64,000 nucleotides of DNA from the NCBI RefSeq assembly GCF_002871795.1, contig NZ_PNHL01000009.1, positions 62,001-126,000 on the forward strand. The letters are read 5' to 3'. Each line of letters starts with the position of its first letter. Position 1 is the first letter of the stretch. Shown piece by piece: positions 54,019 through 61,746 of the stretch. Source of the stretch: Brachybacterium sp. UMB0905 (lineage in GTDB: Bacteria; Actinomycetota; Actinomycetes; Actinomycetales; Dermabacteraceae). Both the position numbers and the translations under genes were made by a program. The notes below the pieces were generated by a model that did no database searches, was not told the origin of the DNA, and was given only the letters and a program-made list of their open reading frames with translations.

Positions 54019-54504
54019 GTGCAGCCCACCGTCATCCGTGCCACCGCCGCGAAGATGCTGTTCGTCGTCGGTCCCTTCATCATGCTGATGGGCGTGGGAG
54101 TGCTCGTCACCATGATCGTGCTGTGGTTCGTCCTGGGCACCAGCGCCGTGCTGTTCTTTCTTCTGCCCGCTGCTCTCGGGATCGGCTCCGGCCTTTTCCT
54201 GCTGCGGATGGCGCGCAAGGGACGACTGGAGATCACGGCCGACGGCTTCACCTGGTGCGGTTACATCGGCCCCGACCGGACCGTACGTTGGCAGGACCTC
54301 CACCGCATCCTGCCGCCTCGGCATCGCGGGGGCCGGAATATCGCGCTCCTCCAGTTTCGCGCTGGCCGCGAAGAGGACCTGGTGGCCCTGTGGGTGGGGC
54401 CGACAGACCCCTCCGTGGTGACGGGCACGCTGGATCTCAGTTCCGTGCGCACTCAGCTGATCCAAGCCCACCAGCAGTTCCTGCACCGCACCGCGCGGCG
54501 ATGA
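54019..54504 (+). CDS. Two-helix membrane protein with PH-like domain, paralog 2
   Basis: A 161-residue product with two transmembrane helices (about 13-34 and 39-62) and a PH-like domain (LEITADGFTWCGYIGPDRTV then RWQDLHRILP). The C-terminal helix IQAHQQFLHR matches paralogs 1 and 3. The GTG start has AGGGAG upstream. It is divergent from the WXG gene. Function unknown; an immunity role is possible from the arrangement. Confidence 0.62.
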   Translation: MQPTVIRATAAKMLFVVGPFIMLMGVGVLVTMIVLWFVLGTSAVLFFLLPAALGIGSGLFLLRMARKGRLEITADGFTWCGYIGPDRTVRWQDLHRILPPRHRGGRNIALLQFRAGREEDLVALWVGPTDPSVVTGTLDLSSVRTQLIQAHQQFLHRTARR

Positions 54505-54588
54505 TGACGCTCGAGCGGCGCTGACTAGCATGGCCGCGGTGGCCCCAGGTGCGGGGGGCCGCCTACCACAGTGACGATCGGGGGTGCC

Positions 54589-55068
54589 ATGGCCCAGAGG
54601 CAACGCAGCGGACGCGCGAAAGGTCTGATGATCGGGGGGATCGCTTCCCTCATAGCGGGGCTGTTCAGCAGCGTGTTCGCCGTGGTGATGTGGGCGGTGA
54701 CGGGCGAAGCAGGGCTGCTGCTCCTGCTCCTGATACTGCCCCTGGCCGTCATCGTCGGTGGGCTGCTGCTGTTCATCGGCCTGCGCAGCGGGGTGCAGAT
54801 CACCCACGATGCGGTCTCCTGGTCCACCGGCTTCGGTGGCACGCAGTCGATCCCCTTCGCCCAGATCGCCCACATCGAGGTGCCGACGGCGCGCCGCGGC
54901 CCCGGTGGAGTGCAGCTGCATCTACGTGACGGGAAGACGGTGCCGCTCACAGCATTGAAGATGTCGCGCGATGAGAACGGCTACTCGCCCGATCGGGCCT
55001 ACCGGCGGATCGCCGAGCAGCTAGTCCAGGCCCACCAGCAGTACCTGCAGCGCGCAGGGCAGCACTGA
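54589..55068 (+). CDS. Two-helix membrane protein with PH-like domain, paralog 3
   Basis: A ~159-residue product: two transmembrane helices (about 12-34 and 38-62) and a PH-like domain (VQITHDAVSWSTGFGGTQSI then PFAQIAHIEVP). The C-terminal helix VQAHQQYLQR closes it. I chose the ATG at 54589 because GGGGG precedes it; a GTG at 54571 is in frame but has no ribosome binding site. It follows paralog 2 by 84 bp. Confidence 0.62.
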   Translation: MAQRQRSGRAKGLMIGGIASLIAGLFSSVFAVVMWAVTGEAGLLLLLLILPLAVIVGGLLLFIGLRSGVQITHDAVSWSTGFGGTQSIPFAQIAHIEVPTARRGPGGVQLHLRDGKTVPLTALKMSRDENGYSPDRAYRRIAEQLVQAHQQYLQRAGQH

Positions 55069-55081
55069 AACAGGCGCAGCC

Positions 55082-56890
55082 TCAGCGCACCACCTCGCGC
55101 AGCGAACCGTCGACCCGCCGCGTCCAGCCGCGACCGTCGAGGTGCGTCAGCAGCGGGATCGCGACCCGGCGCGTCGTGCCGAGGGCCTGACGGGCCTGGG
55201 AGAGCGTGAAGGGCTGCGGTAGCTGCGCGATCTCGCGCATGGCAAGCGCCGGGGCGGTGGGTAGCAGCACTACGCCGTCCTCCAGACGCAGCAGCCGCCC
55301 GAGCCGTTCGGCGGCGGCGAGCTCGCGTGGCCCGAGCCGCAGTGCTGCGAGGTCATCTGATTCCGGGGCGGCGAACGGCTCCGCGCGCAGGCGCTTCTCG
55401 AGCTCGGCGACCCCAGCTTCAGCAGCACCCAACCCCGCGGCGGCGCCGCGGCTGCGCAGGCGCCCGTCGGTCTCTTGCAGTTCGGCTCGCCGCACGACCA
55501 CCCCCAGCAGCGCGGCATCGGGCAGGTCCAGCTGCTGCGCGGCAGCCCCCAGCGGCACGCCAGCCGAGAGCTGATCGCGCCGCTGGGCAGCGGTGACGAG
55601 GTCTGTCAGCTGCGTGGTCCAGGTGGCCAGGGCCTGCGCATCGACCAGCAGGTCCCCGTGGCGCTCGATGCCGTCCGGCAGGGGCTCAGGCACGTCGATC
55701 CCAGCGCGGCGCAGGCGCGTCTCCGGCACAGCCCGGCGGCGCCGCACCTCGACGGTCACATCACCGCCAGCGTCCGGCAGCTCCTCGAGCTGGGCGGTGC
55801 GACGGGTGCCGTCGCCGCGTCGGGTGAGCTCGGGCGGGTCCACGTCCATGACCTGCACGCCGCCGAGCACCAGGTGCTCCCCGGTGCCGCGTAGGACGAT
55901 GCGGTCCCCGAGCCGCACCGGCAGCTCGCGGTCCAGAGTGAGCCGGGCGTGGTCGGCATCGAAGGGTCGCACGTGCACGGGCACGGAGGCGGAGCCGATG
56001 TGCACCTGGATCTCGTGCGGCAGGGCGGTGAGGTCCTCCCCGCTGGTGCGGCGCACGTCGATCCGGTCGCTCAGGGGGAAGGCCCCGGGGGTGATGAGGG
56101 CATCGCCGCGTCCCACCTGTTCGGTGGTGATACCGCGCAGATTCACGGCCGCGCGGGAGACGGGCTCGAGGTGCTGGTGGGAGGCGCCCTGGGACTGCAG
56201 GCCCCGCACGCTGACCGGCCCGCTGTGCGCGGCGCCGATCAGCTGCAGCTGATCGCCTACGCGCAGCGTCCCGGTGCCCAGGGTGCCGGTGACCACAGTG
56301 CCGGAGCCGGAGATGCTGAAGGCGCGATCCACCCACAGCCGCACCGGGGCTTCGGCCTCCACCGGCGGCAGCTGGTCCAGCACGGTCGCTAGCGCCTCCT
56401 GCAGCGCGGGGATCCCCTCCCCCGTCGCCGCGGAGACCGGGATGATCGGGGCGTCCCCGAGGCCGGTGCCAGCCAGCTCGCGGCGCACCTGCTCCCGGCT
56501 CCGCTCGAGCAGCTGACCGGTGGAGTCGTTTCGCGCGGCGAGGTCACTGCGGGTGAGCGCCACGACTCCGCGGTCGATCCCGAGGGCGAGCACGGCGTCA
56601 CGATGGTCGCTGGACTGGCGCTGCCAGCCCTCATCGGCCGCCACGACGAACAGCACGACGGGCGCGGGACCGAGCCCGGCGAGCATGTTGCCGATGAACC
56701 GTTCATGCCCCGGCACGTCCACGAAGGAAGCCTCGGTGCCGCCGGGCAGGGTGGTCCAGGCGAAACCCAGGTCGATGGTCAGGCCACGCCGTTTCTCCTC
56801 CGCCCACCGGTCGGTCTCGATCCCGGTGAGGGCGCGCATGAGGGTCGATTTGCCGTGGTCCACATGACCAGCGGTCGCGATGACCCTCAT
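55082..56890 (-). CDS. selB: Selenocysteine-specific elongation factor SelB
   Basis: SelB brings Sec-tRNA-Sec to UGA codons followed by a SECIS element. The 602-residue product has the EF-Tu-like GTPase domain (GHVDHGKST at 8-16; DVPGHERF), two beta-barrel domains and a C-terminal winged-helix set that binds the SECIS hairpin (from about 430). Its start overlaps the selA stop by 4 bp. It is part of a complete Sec-insertion set in this window. Confidence 0.94.
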   Translation of the reverse strand: MRVIATAGHVDHGKSTLMRALTGIETDRWAEEKRRGLTIDLGFAWTTLPGGTEASFVDVPGHERFIGNMLAGLGPAPVVLFVVAADEGWQRQSSDHRDAVLALGIDRGVVALTRSDLAARNDSTGQLLERSREQVRRELAGTGLGDAPIIPVSAATGEGIPALQEALATVLDQLPPVEAEAPVRLWVDRAFSISGSGTVVTGTLGTGTLRVGDQLQLIGAAHSGPVSVRGLQSQGASHQHLEPVSRAAVNLRGITTEQVGRGDALITPGAFPLSDRIDVRRTSGEDLTALPHEIQVHIGSASVPVHVRPFDADHARLTLDRELPVRLGDRIVLRGTGEHLVLGGVQVMDVDPPELTRRGDGTRRTAQLEELPDAGGDVTVEVRRRRAVPETRLRRAGIDVPEPLPDGIERHGDLLVDAQALATWTTQLTDLVTAAQRRDQLSAGVPLGAAAQQLDLPDAALLGVVVRRAELQETDGRLRSRGAAAGLGAAEAGVAELEKRLRAEPFAAPESDDLAALRLGPRELAAAERLGRLLRLEDGVVLLPTAPALAMREIAQLPQPFTLSQARQALGTTRRVAIPLLTHLDGRGWTRRVDGSLREVVR

Positions 56891-58257
56891 CGGCGCCCCT
56901 CCCCCATCCGCTCGATCTCCGCCGCAGCGCCGCACAGCGCGGCCAGCAGCTGGTCCTCCGCCGCCGCGGGTATGCAGCGCAGATCCACCACGCAGACGTC
57001 CTCCCGGGTGGTCGCCACGACGGGCACCAGCTCCGGGTCCGATGGGGTGCGCAGCACTCCCGTCAGGGCGGCGGGCAGGTGCAGCGCCCAACCGGGCAGC
57101 GGCACCTCCGCGCCTCCTCCGCCGCCGGTGCGGCCGTCATGCTCGAGGACCTCAACCTCGAGACCAGGAGCCTGCTGCCGCAGGCGCTCCGCGAAGGCCT
57201 CAGTGCGCTGCCGCAAGTCCTCGGCCCGGGTATGCAGGGCCGCGAGCACCGGCGGCTCCGGGCCGGTGAGGGTCGCTTCGATCGCGGCGAGGGTGAGCTT
57301 GTCGGCCCGCACAGCGCGGGCCAGGGGGTGCCGGGACAGGCGCGCAATGACCTCGGCCTTGCCCAGCAGCACTCCGGCCTGGGGGCCGCCGAGCAGCTTG
57401 TCTCCGGAGGCGATGACGAGATCTGCCCCGGCCTCCAGGGCGGTGGTGGCATCGGGCTCTTCGCGCAGCACCGGGTCAGGGGCCAGCAGCCCCGAGCCGA
57501 GATCGGCGATGAGCGGCAGGTCGTGCTCCCGGGCGAGGGGCGCGAGCTCGGCGGGTCCCTGCGCGGCAGTGAAGCCGATGACGCGGTAGTTGCTGGTGTG
57601 GATGGTGAGGATCGCGCGGGTGTCCGCACCGATCGCGTCGCGGTAGTCCTGCAGGTGCGTGCGGTTGGTGGTGCCGACCTCGCGCAGGTGCGTACCGGCA
57701 CTCTGGATCAGGTCCGGCAGGCGGAAACCCGCCCCGATCTCGATCAGCTCACCGCGGGAGACGATCACCTCCCCGGTGCCGACGAGGGCCGTACAGGCCA
57801 GCAGCAGGGCACCGGCCCCGTTGTTGACCACGAGCGCGTCTTCGGCGGCCGGGCAGGCGGCGAGCAGGGCGGCGCGCGCTCCGGCACCCCGTCGGCCCCG
57901 CGCCCCGGTGGCGAGATCGAACTCCACATCGGTGTACCCGGCGGCATCGGCGAGCGCCTGCCGGGCCGGGTCCGAGAGCGGGGCGCGCCCCAGGTTGGTG
58001 TGGACGATGACGCCGGTGGCGTTCAGCACCGGGCGCAGGGAGCTCGCGGAGCGGGAGTCCACGGCGGCGAGCACCTCGGCCTCGACCTGCTCCGGGGTGA
58101 TGTGGCCGCTGCGGGCACGGTCCTGGGCGGCGCGCACGATGCCGCGCACGACCTTCTCGCTGAGAGTCCGGGTCGCCGCGACGACCAGCGGATGCGCGAG
58201 CAGCTGATCGGTGCGGGGGATCCGCCGACGGGGGTCGTCCACGATCATGATGGGCAA
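56887..58257 (-). CDS. selA: L-seryl-tRNA(Sec) selenium transferase SelA
   Basis: SelA converts seryl-tRNA-Sec to selenocysteyl-tRNA-Sec. The 456-residue PLP enzyme has the Schiff-base Lys K287 in SGDKLLGGPQAG and the family stretch NATGVIVHTNLGRAPLS. It begins with MPIMIVDD at 58257 or with the ATG at 58248. It lies directly downstream of tRNA-Sec and overlaps selB. Confidence 0.94.
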   Translation of the reverse strand: MPIMIVDDPRRRIPRTDQLLAHPLVVAATRTLSEKVVRGIVRAAQDRARSGHITPEQVEAEVLAAVDSRSASSLRPVLNATGVIVHTNLGRAPLSDPARQALADAAGYTDVEFDLATGARGRRGAGARAALLAACPAAEDALVVNNGAGALLLACTALVGTGEVIVSRGELIEIGAGFRLPDLIQSAGTHLREVGTTNRTHLQDYRDAIGADTRAILTIHTSNYRVIGFTAAQGPAELAPLAREHDLPLIADLGSGLLAPDPVLREEPDATTALEAGADLVIASGDKLLGGPQAGVLLGKAEVIARLSRHPLARAVRADKLTLAAIEATLTGPEPPVLAALHTRAEDLRQRTEAFAERLRQQAPGLEVEVLEHDGRTGGGGGAEVPLPGWALHLPAALTGVLRTPSDPELVPVVATTREDVCVVDLRCIPAAAEDQLLAALCGAAAEIERMGEGRR

Positions 58258-58279
58258 GCTCCTCCCGTCGGCGGATCAT

Positions 58280-58374
58280 GGCGGAGGCGGACGGGAATCG
58301 AACCCGCCAGACCGAGATGCTCGGTCTCACTGGTTTTGAAGACCAGGGTGCCCACCAGGAACACAGACGCCTCC
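58280..58374 (-). tRNA. selC: tRNA-Sec (anticodon TCA)
   Basis: On the minus strand a 7-8-bp acceptor stem (GGAGGCG/CGCCTCC) closes the gene. The anticodon arm CTGGT/ACCAG has the loop CTTCAAA with TCA. A long variable arm follows (GACCGAG...CTCGGTC) and a T arm with TTCGATT. The 3' GCCA is encoded, ending at 58280. The 95-nt length and long variable arm fit tRNA-Sec. Confidence 0.92.
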
Positions 58375-58464
58375 CTGCGACGCTGGGCGCCGGAACCTCG
58401 AGTCTAGCCCGTGCATCACCGGGTGCGATCGCCACTGGACCCTGGGCCCCACCTGGGACGTTCC

Positions 58465-58477
58465 TATACTCGAAGCC
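58465..58477 (+). promoter_or_regulatory. Possible leaderless promoter of selD
   Basis: TATACT at 58465-58470 is followed by 7 nt and then the selD ATG, with no Shine-Dalgarno sequence. The transcript probably starts at or next to the start codon. No clear -35 is visible. Confidence 0.55.
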
Positions 58478-59494
58478 ATGACTGCGATCCCGAATCTCAT
58501 CAGCGTCGAGGACGACGCCCCGAAGCGACTGACCCAGATGGCGCACGGCGGTGGCTGTGCCTCGAAGATCCCCGCCGGAGAGCTTGAGCAGGCGGTGTCC
58601 ATCCTGGCCGGCCAGGACTTCCCGAGCGTGATCGTGGGGCTGGATGACGGCGATGACGCCGCGGCCGTGCGCGTCCAGGACGGCCTCGCGGTGCTGTCCA
58701 CCGCGGACTTCTTCACCCCCGTCGTGGACTCCGCCTACGATTTCGGCCGCATCGCCGCCGCGAACGCCCTCTCGGACATCTACGCGATGGGCGGCACCCC
58801 CGTGGTGGCGATCAACCTCGTGGGCTGGCCGCGCGGCACCCTCCCCTACGAGCAGCTGCAGGAGATCCTCCGCGGCGGCAAGGACATGGCGAACGAGGCC
58901 CACACCCCCGTGATCGGCGGACACTCCGTCGATGACCCCGAGCCCAAGTACGGCCTGGCCGTCACCGGTACCGCGGATCCGGCACAGCTCCTGCGCAACG
59001 ACGCCGCCGAGGCCGGGCTGCCGATCACCCTCACCAAACCCCTCGGGGTGGGCCTGCTGAACAACCGGCACAAGAACACCGGTGAGGTCTTCGAGGCGGC
59101 GATCGCCACGATGACCACACTGAACCGGGATGCCTCCCAGGCGGCGGTCGCCGCCGGGCTGAAGGCCGCCACCGACGTGACGGGCTTCGGCCTGCTGGGG
59201 CACCTGCACAAGATGATGCGCGCCTCCGGCATCGGCGCCGTCCTGGACCGCACCGCAGTGCCGCTCGTGGACGGCGCGGCCGAGGCGCTGCGCGACGGCT
59301 TCATCTCCGGCGGCACGCGGCGGAACCTCGAGTGGGTGCGCGATCACCTCACCGTCGATGACGGGGTGAGCGAGGAGGACCTGCTGCTCCTGGCCGATGC
59401 GCAGACCTCCGGCGGTCTGCTCGTGATCGGCGAGGTGCCCGGCTACCCGATCATCGGCGAGACGATCGAGGGCTCCGGGATCCGCGTGCGCTGA
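58478..59494 (+). CDS. selD: Selenide, water dikinase SelD
   Basis: SelD makes selenophosphate from selenide and ATP for SelA. The 338-residue product has the active-site motif HGGGCASK with C27 and K30 (a cysteine, not Sec, form), the glycine-rich GLDDGDDAAAV, and the ATP-binding domains typical of the family. Divergent from selA/tRNA-Sec, with a -10 hexamer 7 nt before the ATG. Confidence 0.94.
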   Translation: MTAIPNLISVEDDAPKRLTQMAHGGGCASKIPAGELEQAVSILAGQDFPSVIVGLDDGDDAAAVRVQDGLAVLSTADFFTPVVDSAYDFGRIAAANALSDIYAMGGTPVVAINLVGWPRGTLPYEQLQEILRGGKDMANEAHTPVIGGHSVDDPEPKYGLAVTGTADPAQLLRNDAAEAGLPITLTKPLGVGLLNNRHKNTGEVFEAAIATMTTLNRDASQAAVAAGLKAATDVTGFGLLGHLHKMMRASGIGAVLDRTAVPLVDGAAEALRDGFISGGTRRNLEWVRDHLTVDDGVSEEDLLLLADAQTSGGLLVIGEVPGYPIIGETIEGSGIRVR

Positions 59495-59539
59495 GCCTTC
59501 CGGTCCGGCGCCCCGCTGCAGACACTGCACCGCACAGAG

Positions 59540-59579
59540 AAAGCCCCGATGCCCGCTTCACGCGGGCACCGGGGGCTTT
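59540..59579. terminator. Bidirectional terminator between selD and nrfD
   Basis: AAAGCCCC (from 59540) pairs with GGGGCTTT (to 59579), with an inner GCCCGC/GCGGGC stem. It has A- and T-flanks on the two strands, so it works for both selD and the convergent formate dehydrogenase operon. Confidence 0.85.
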
Positions 59580-59611
59580 CCAGGTTTCTCTGTCTGTTCG
59601 GCCGGGTCTGT

Positions 59612-60739
59612 TCAGCCGGCGGTCGTGATCGAGTCGTCGGTGATGCCGGCGGCCCGCCGGGCGGCCAGGCGCGCCTTCTGCGGCTCGATCACGCGGCGCG
59701 GGTCCTTCACGGACTCAAGCCCCGCTTCGAGCACGCCGTAGCGGGTGAGCACGGAGGAGGCGACCAGAGCCGCACCGCTCGCGACCGACAGGAGCTTCGA
59801 GCGCCGCGAGAGCACGGCCCCGATCCCGCCCGCGATGGCCAGGCGCTCGGCCCACTTCAGCTTCTGGCCGGCAGCGCCCTCCTCGAGCGGCTCGCGCTCG
59901 AGTGGGTGCATCGATTCCTTCATGAGGTGCATCGAGACGACATCGCCCACGGCACCGAAGGCAGCCATGACCCGGGCCGGGCCGGTCTCCGCCTGCGGGC
60001 TGGTCACCATCGCGGCACCGCCGGAGGCGAGGCTCGCCGAGGAGACGAACACGAAGGACAGGTGGTCCCGGCTCGCCGACCAGGTGGGCACCGTCGTGTC
60101 ACCCAGCAGCGCGCCGGTGTAGGAGGCGAGGACCGGGGCGAGCGCCGCCTGGCCGAGGCCGGCCGCCCCCTCCATGCCATGCACGAGCGGGCGCAGCGGC
60201 CCCAGCGGCAGGCGTTCCTTCGTCATCCGGTCCACTTCGATCGCACCGAGCACCCCGGAGAGCGTCCCGAAGGACGCCAGGATCCAGGTGCCCAGGCTCA
60301 TCGGCGAGGTGATCTTCACGGTGCGCATCATGTGCAGGAACCGCTCGGGACGCCCGAGGTCCTCGATCAGGGCGGCGGTGCCGCCGCCCAGGGCCGCCAG
60401 CGCGATCAGCCGCGAGTTGCGGCGCAGCGCGTCTCGGCCCGTGAGCTGCGCCCCGTAGCCCAGCAGCGCGGAGCCACCGGCCAGACCACCGAGGAACAGG
60501 TACGCGGCGATCGGTCCGCGCCACGGCGGCGCCTTCACGACCGGACGGCCGTAGTAGGAGTCGAACTGCACGTCCCCCACCACGCTCATCTCGCGGCGGC
60601 CCTCGTCGGCCCCGGATCCGCGCCGACGCTGCCCGGCCATTGCCTGCTGCGCCGGGGTGGTGGCGTCCTCGTCTCTGATCCGCTTGCCGCGGCGCTGCCC
60701 GGATTCCTCCGGACGGTAGCTGTCGAACGAACTGGTCAT
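59612..60739 (-). CDS. NrfD-family membrane subunit of formate dehydrogenase
   Basis: NrfD/PsrC subunits anchor molybdoenzymes in the membrane and pass electrons to quinone. The 375-residue product has a charged N-terminus (about 1-70), then about eight hydrophobic segments, beginning with IAAYLFLGGLAGGSALLGYG. It replaces the cytochrome b subunit FdnI of E. coli. The start overlaps the ferredoxin subunit gene by 4 bp. Confidence 0.86.
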   Translation of the reverse strand: MTSSFDSYRPEESGQRRGKRIRDEDATTPAQQAMAGQRRRGSGADEGRREMSVVGDVQFDSYYGRPVVKAPPWRGPIAAYLFLGGLAGGSALLGYGAQLTGRDALRRNSRLIALAALGGGTAALIEDLGRPERFLHMMRTVKITSPMSLGTWILASFGTLSGVLGAIEVDRMTKERLPLGPLRPLVHGMEGAAGLGQAALAPVLASYTGALLGDTTVPTWSASRDHLSFVFVSSASLASGGAAMVTSPQAETGPARVMAAFGAVGDVVSMHLMKESMHPLEREPLEEGAAGQKLKWAERLAIAGGIGAVLSRRSKLLSVASGAALVASSVLTRYGVLEAGLESVKDPRRVIEPQKARLAARRAAGITDDSITTAG

Positions 60740-61746
60740 CGCCGTCCTCCTGCGAACGCGAGAGCGGCCGTGACCGCCATGCCGACGGCCGCGATGCCCG
60801 CGCGCGCGAACATCTGGGGAAGATACTTCGTGGGCACCTGGGGATCCGGCGGCAGGCCGTACACCTCCGGCTCATCCAGCAGGAGGAACACCGAGCCGGT
60901 GCCGCCCACGCCGTCGTTCGGGTTCGCGCCGTACAACCGCGCCTCGGTCATGCCGCGCGCGTGCAGCTCGCGCACCCGCTCCTTGGCCTCGGCGACCATG
61001 GATTCGCGGTCACCGAACTTGATCGAGGTCGTCGGGCAGGTGGCGGAGCAGGCCGGCTGCTCGCCGTCGACCAGGCGGTCGTAGCACAGCGTGCACTTGT
61101 GGGCGGTGCCCATCTCCTTGACGTCCTGGTCGAAGCGCTCGTCACGGCTCTCCTTGGGGGAGATGGTGCCGTCGTCGCGCCGCTCGATGACGCCGAAGGG
61201 GCAGGCGCCCACGCAGGTGCCGCAACCGTTGCAGATATCCTGCTGGACCACGACGCTGCCGTGCTCGCTGCGGAACAGCGCACCGGTGGGGCACACATCC
61301 AGGCAGCCGGCGTACGTGCAGTGCTTGCACACATCCGAGGACATCAGCCAGCGGAACTCCGGGGTGTCCGGCGGGGTGCGGTCGGTGCCGGAGAGATCCC
61401 CGGCAGGCAGGGCACCGCGCTGGGTGCTCTTCGGACCGATGCCGGGCATGCCCAGGCTCACGAGCTTGCGCCCGGACTCCCGAGCCTCCTCGATCCGCTC
61501 GCGACCCTGCTCGACGAATGCGACGTGCCGCCAGGTGTTGGCCCCCAGCGCGCCGGTGTTGTCGTAGCTGGACCCCAGGATCTTCATCTCGCCATCGGCG
61601 GGATTCTGGTTCCACTCCTTGCACGCCACCTCGCAGGCCTTGCAGCCGATGCAGATGGACGTATCGGTGAAGAACCCCTTGCGGGTGTGCTCCTGACCCC
61701 AGCCGGCAGCGGCCATCGGGCCTTCAGATCCGGACAGCAGCGTCAT
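60736..61746 (-). CDS. fdhB: Formate dehydrogenase iron-sulfur subunit (four [4Fe-4S])
   Basis: A 336-residue protein with 16 cluster cysteines in four sets: C32/35/38/42, C140/143/148/152, C172/175/178/182 and C218/221/233/237. That is the FdnH/FdhB pattern of four [4Fe-4S] clusters. A C-terminal transmembrane helix (about 310-330) anchors it. Sits between fdhA and nrfD, with ATGA overlaps to both. Confidence 0.93.
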   Translation of the reverse strand: MTLLSGSEGPMAAAGWGQEHTRKGFFTDTSICIGCKACEVACKEWNQNPADGEMKILGSSYDNTGALGANTWRHVAFVEQGRERIEEARESGRKLVSLGMPGIGPKSTQRGALPAGDLSGTDRTPPDTPEFRWLMSSDVCKHCTYAGCLDVCPTGALFRSEHGSVVVQQDICNGCGTCVGACPFGVIERRDDGTISPKESRDERFDQDVKEMGTAHKCTLCYDRLVDGEQPACSATCPTTSIKFGDRESMVAEAKERVRELHARGMTEARLYGANPNDGVGGTGSVFLLLDEPEVYGLPPDPQVPTKYLPQMFARAGIAAVGMAVTAALAFAGGRR

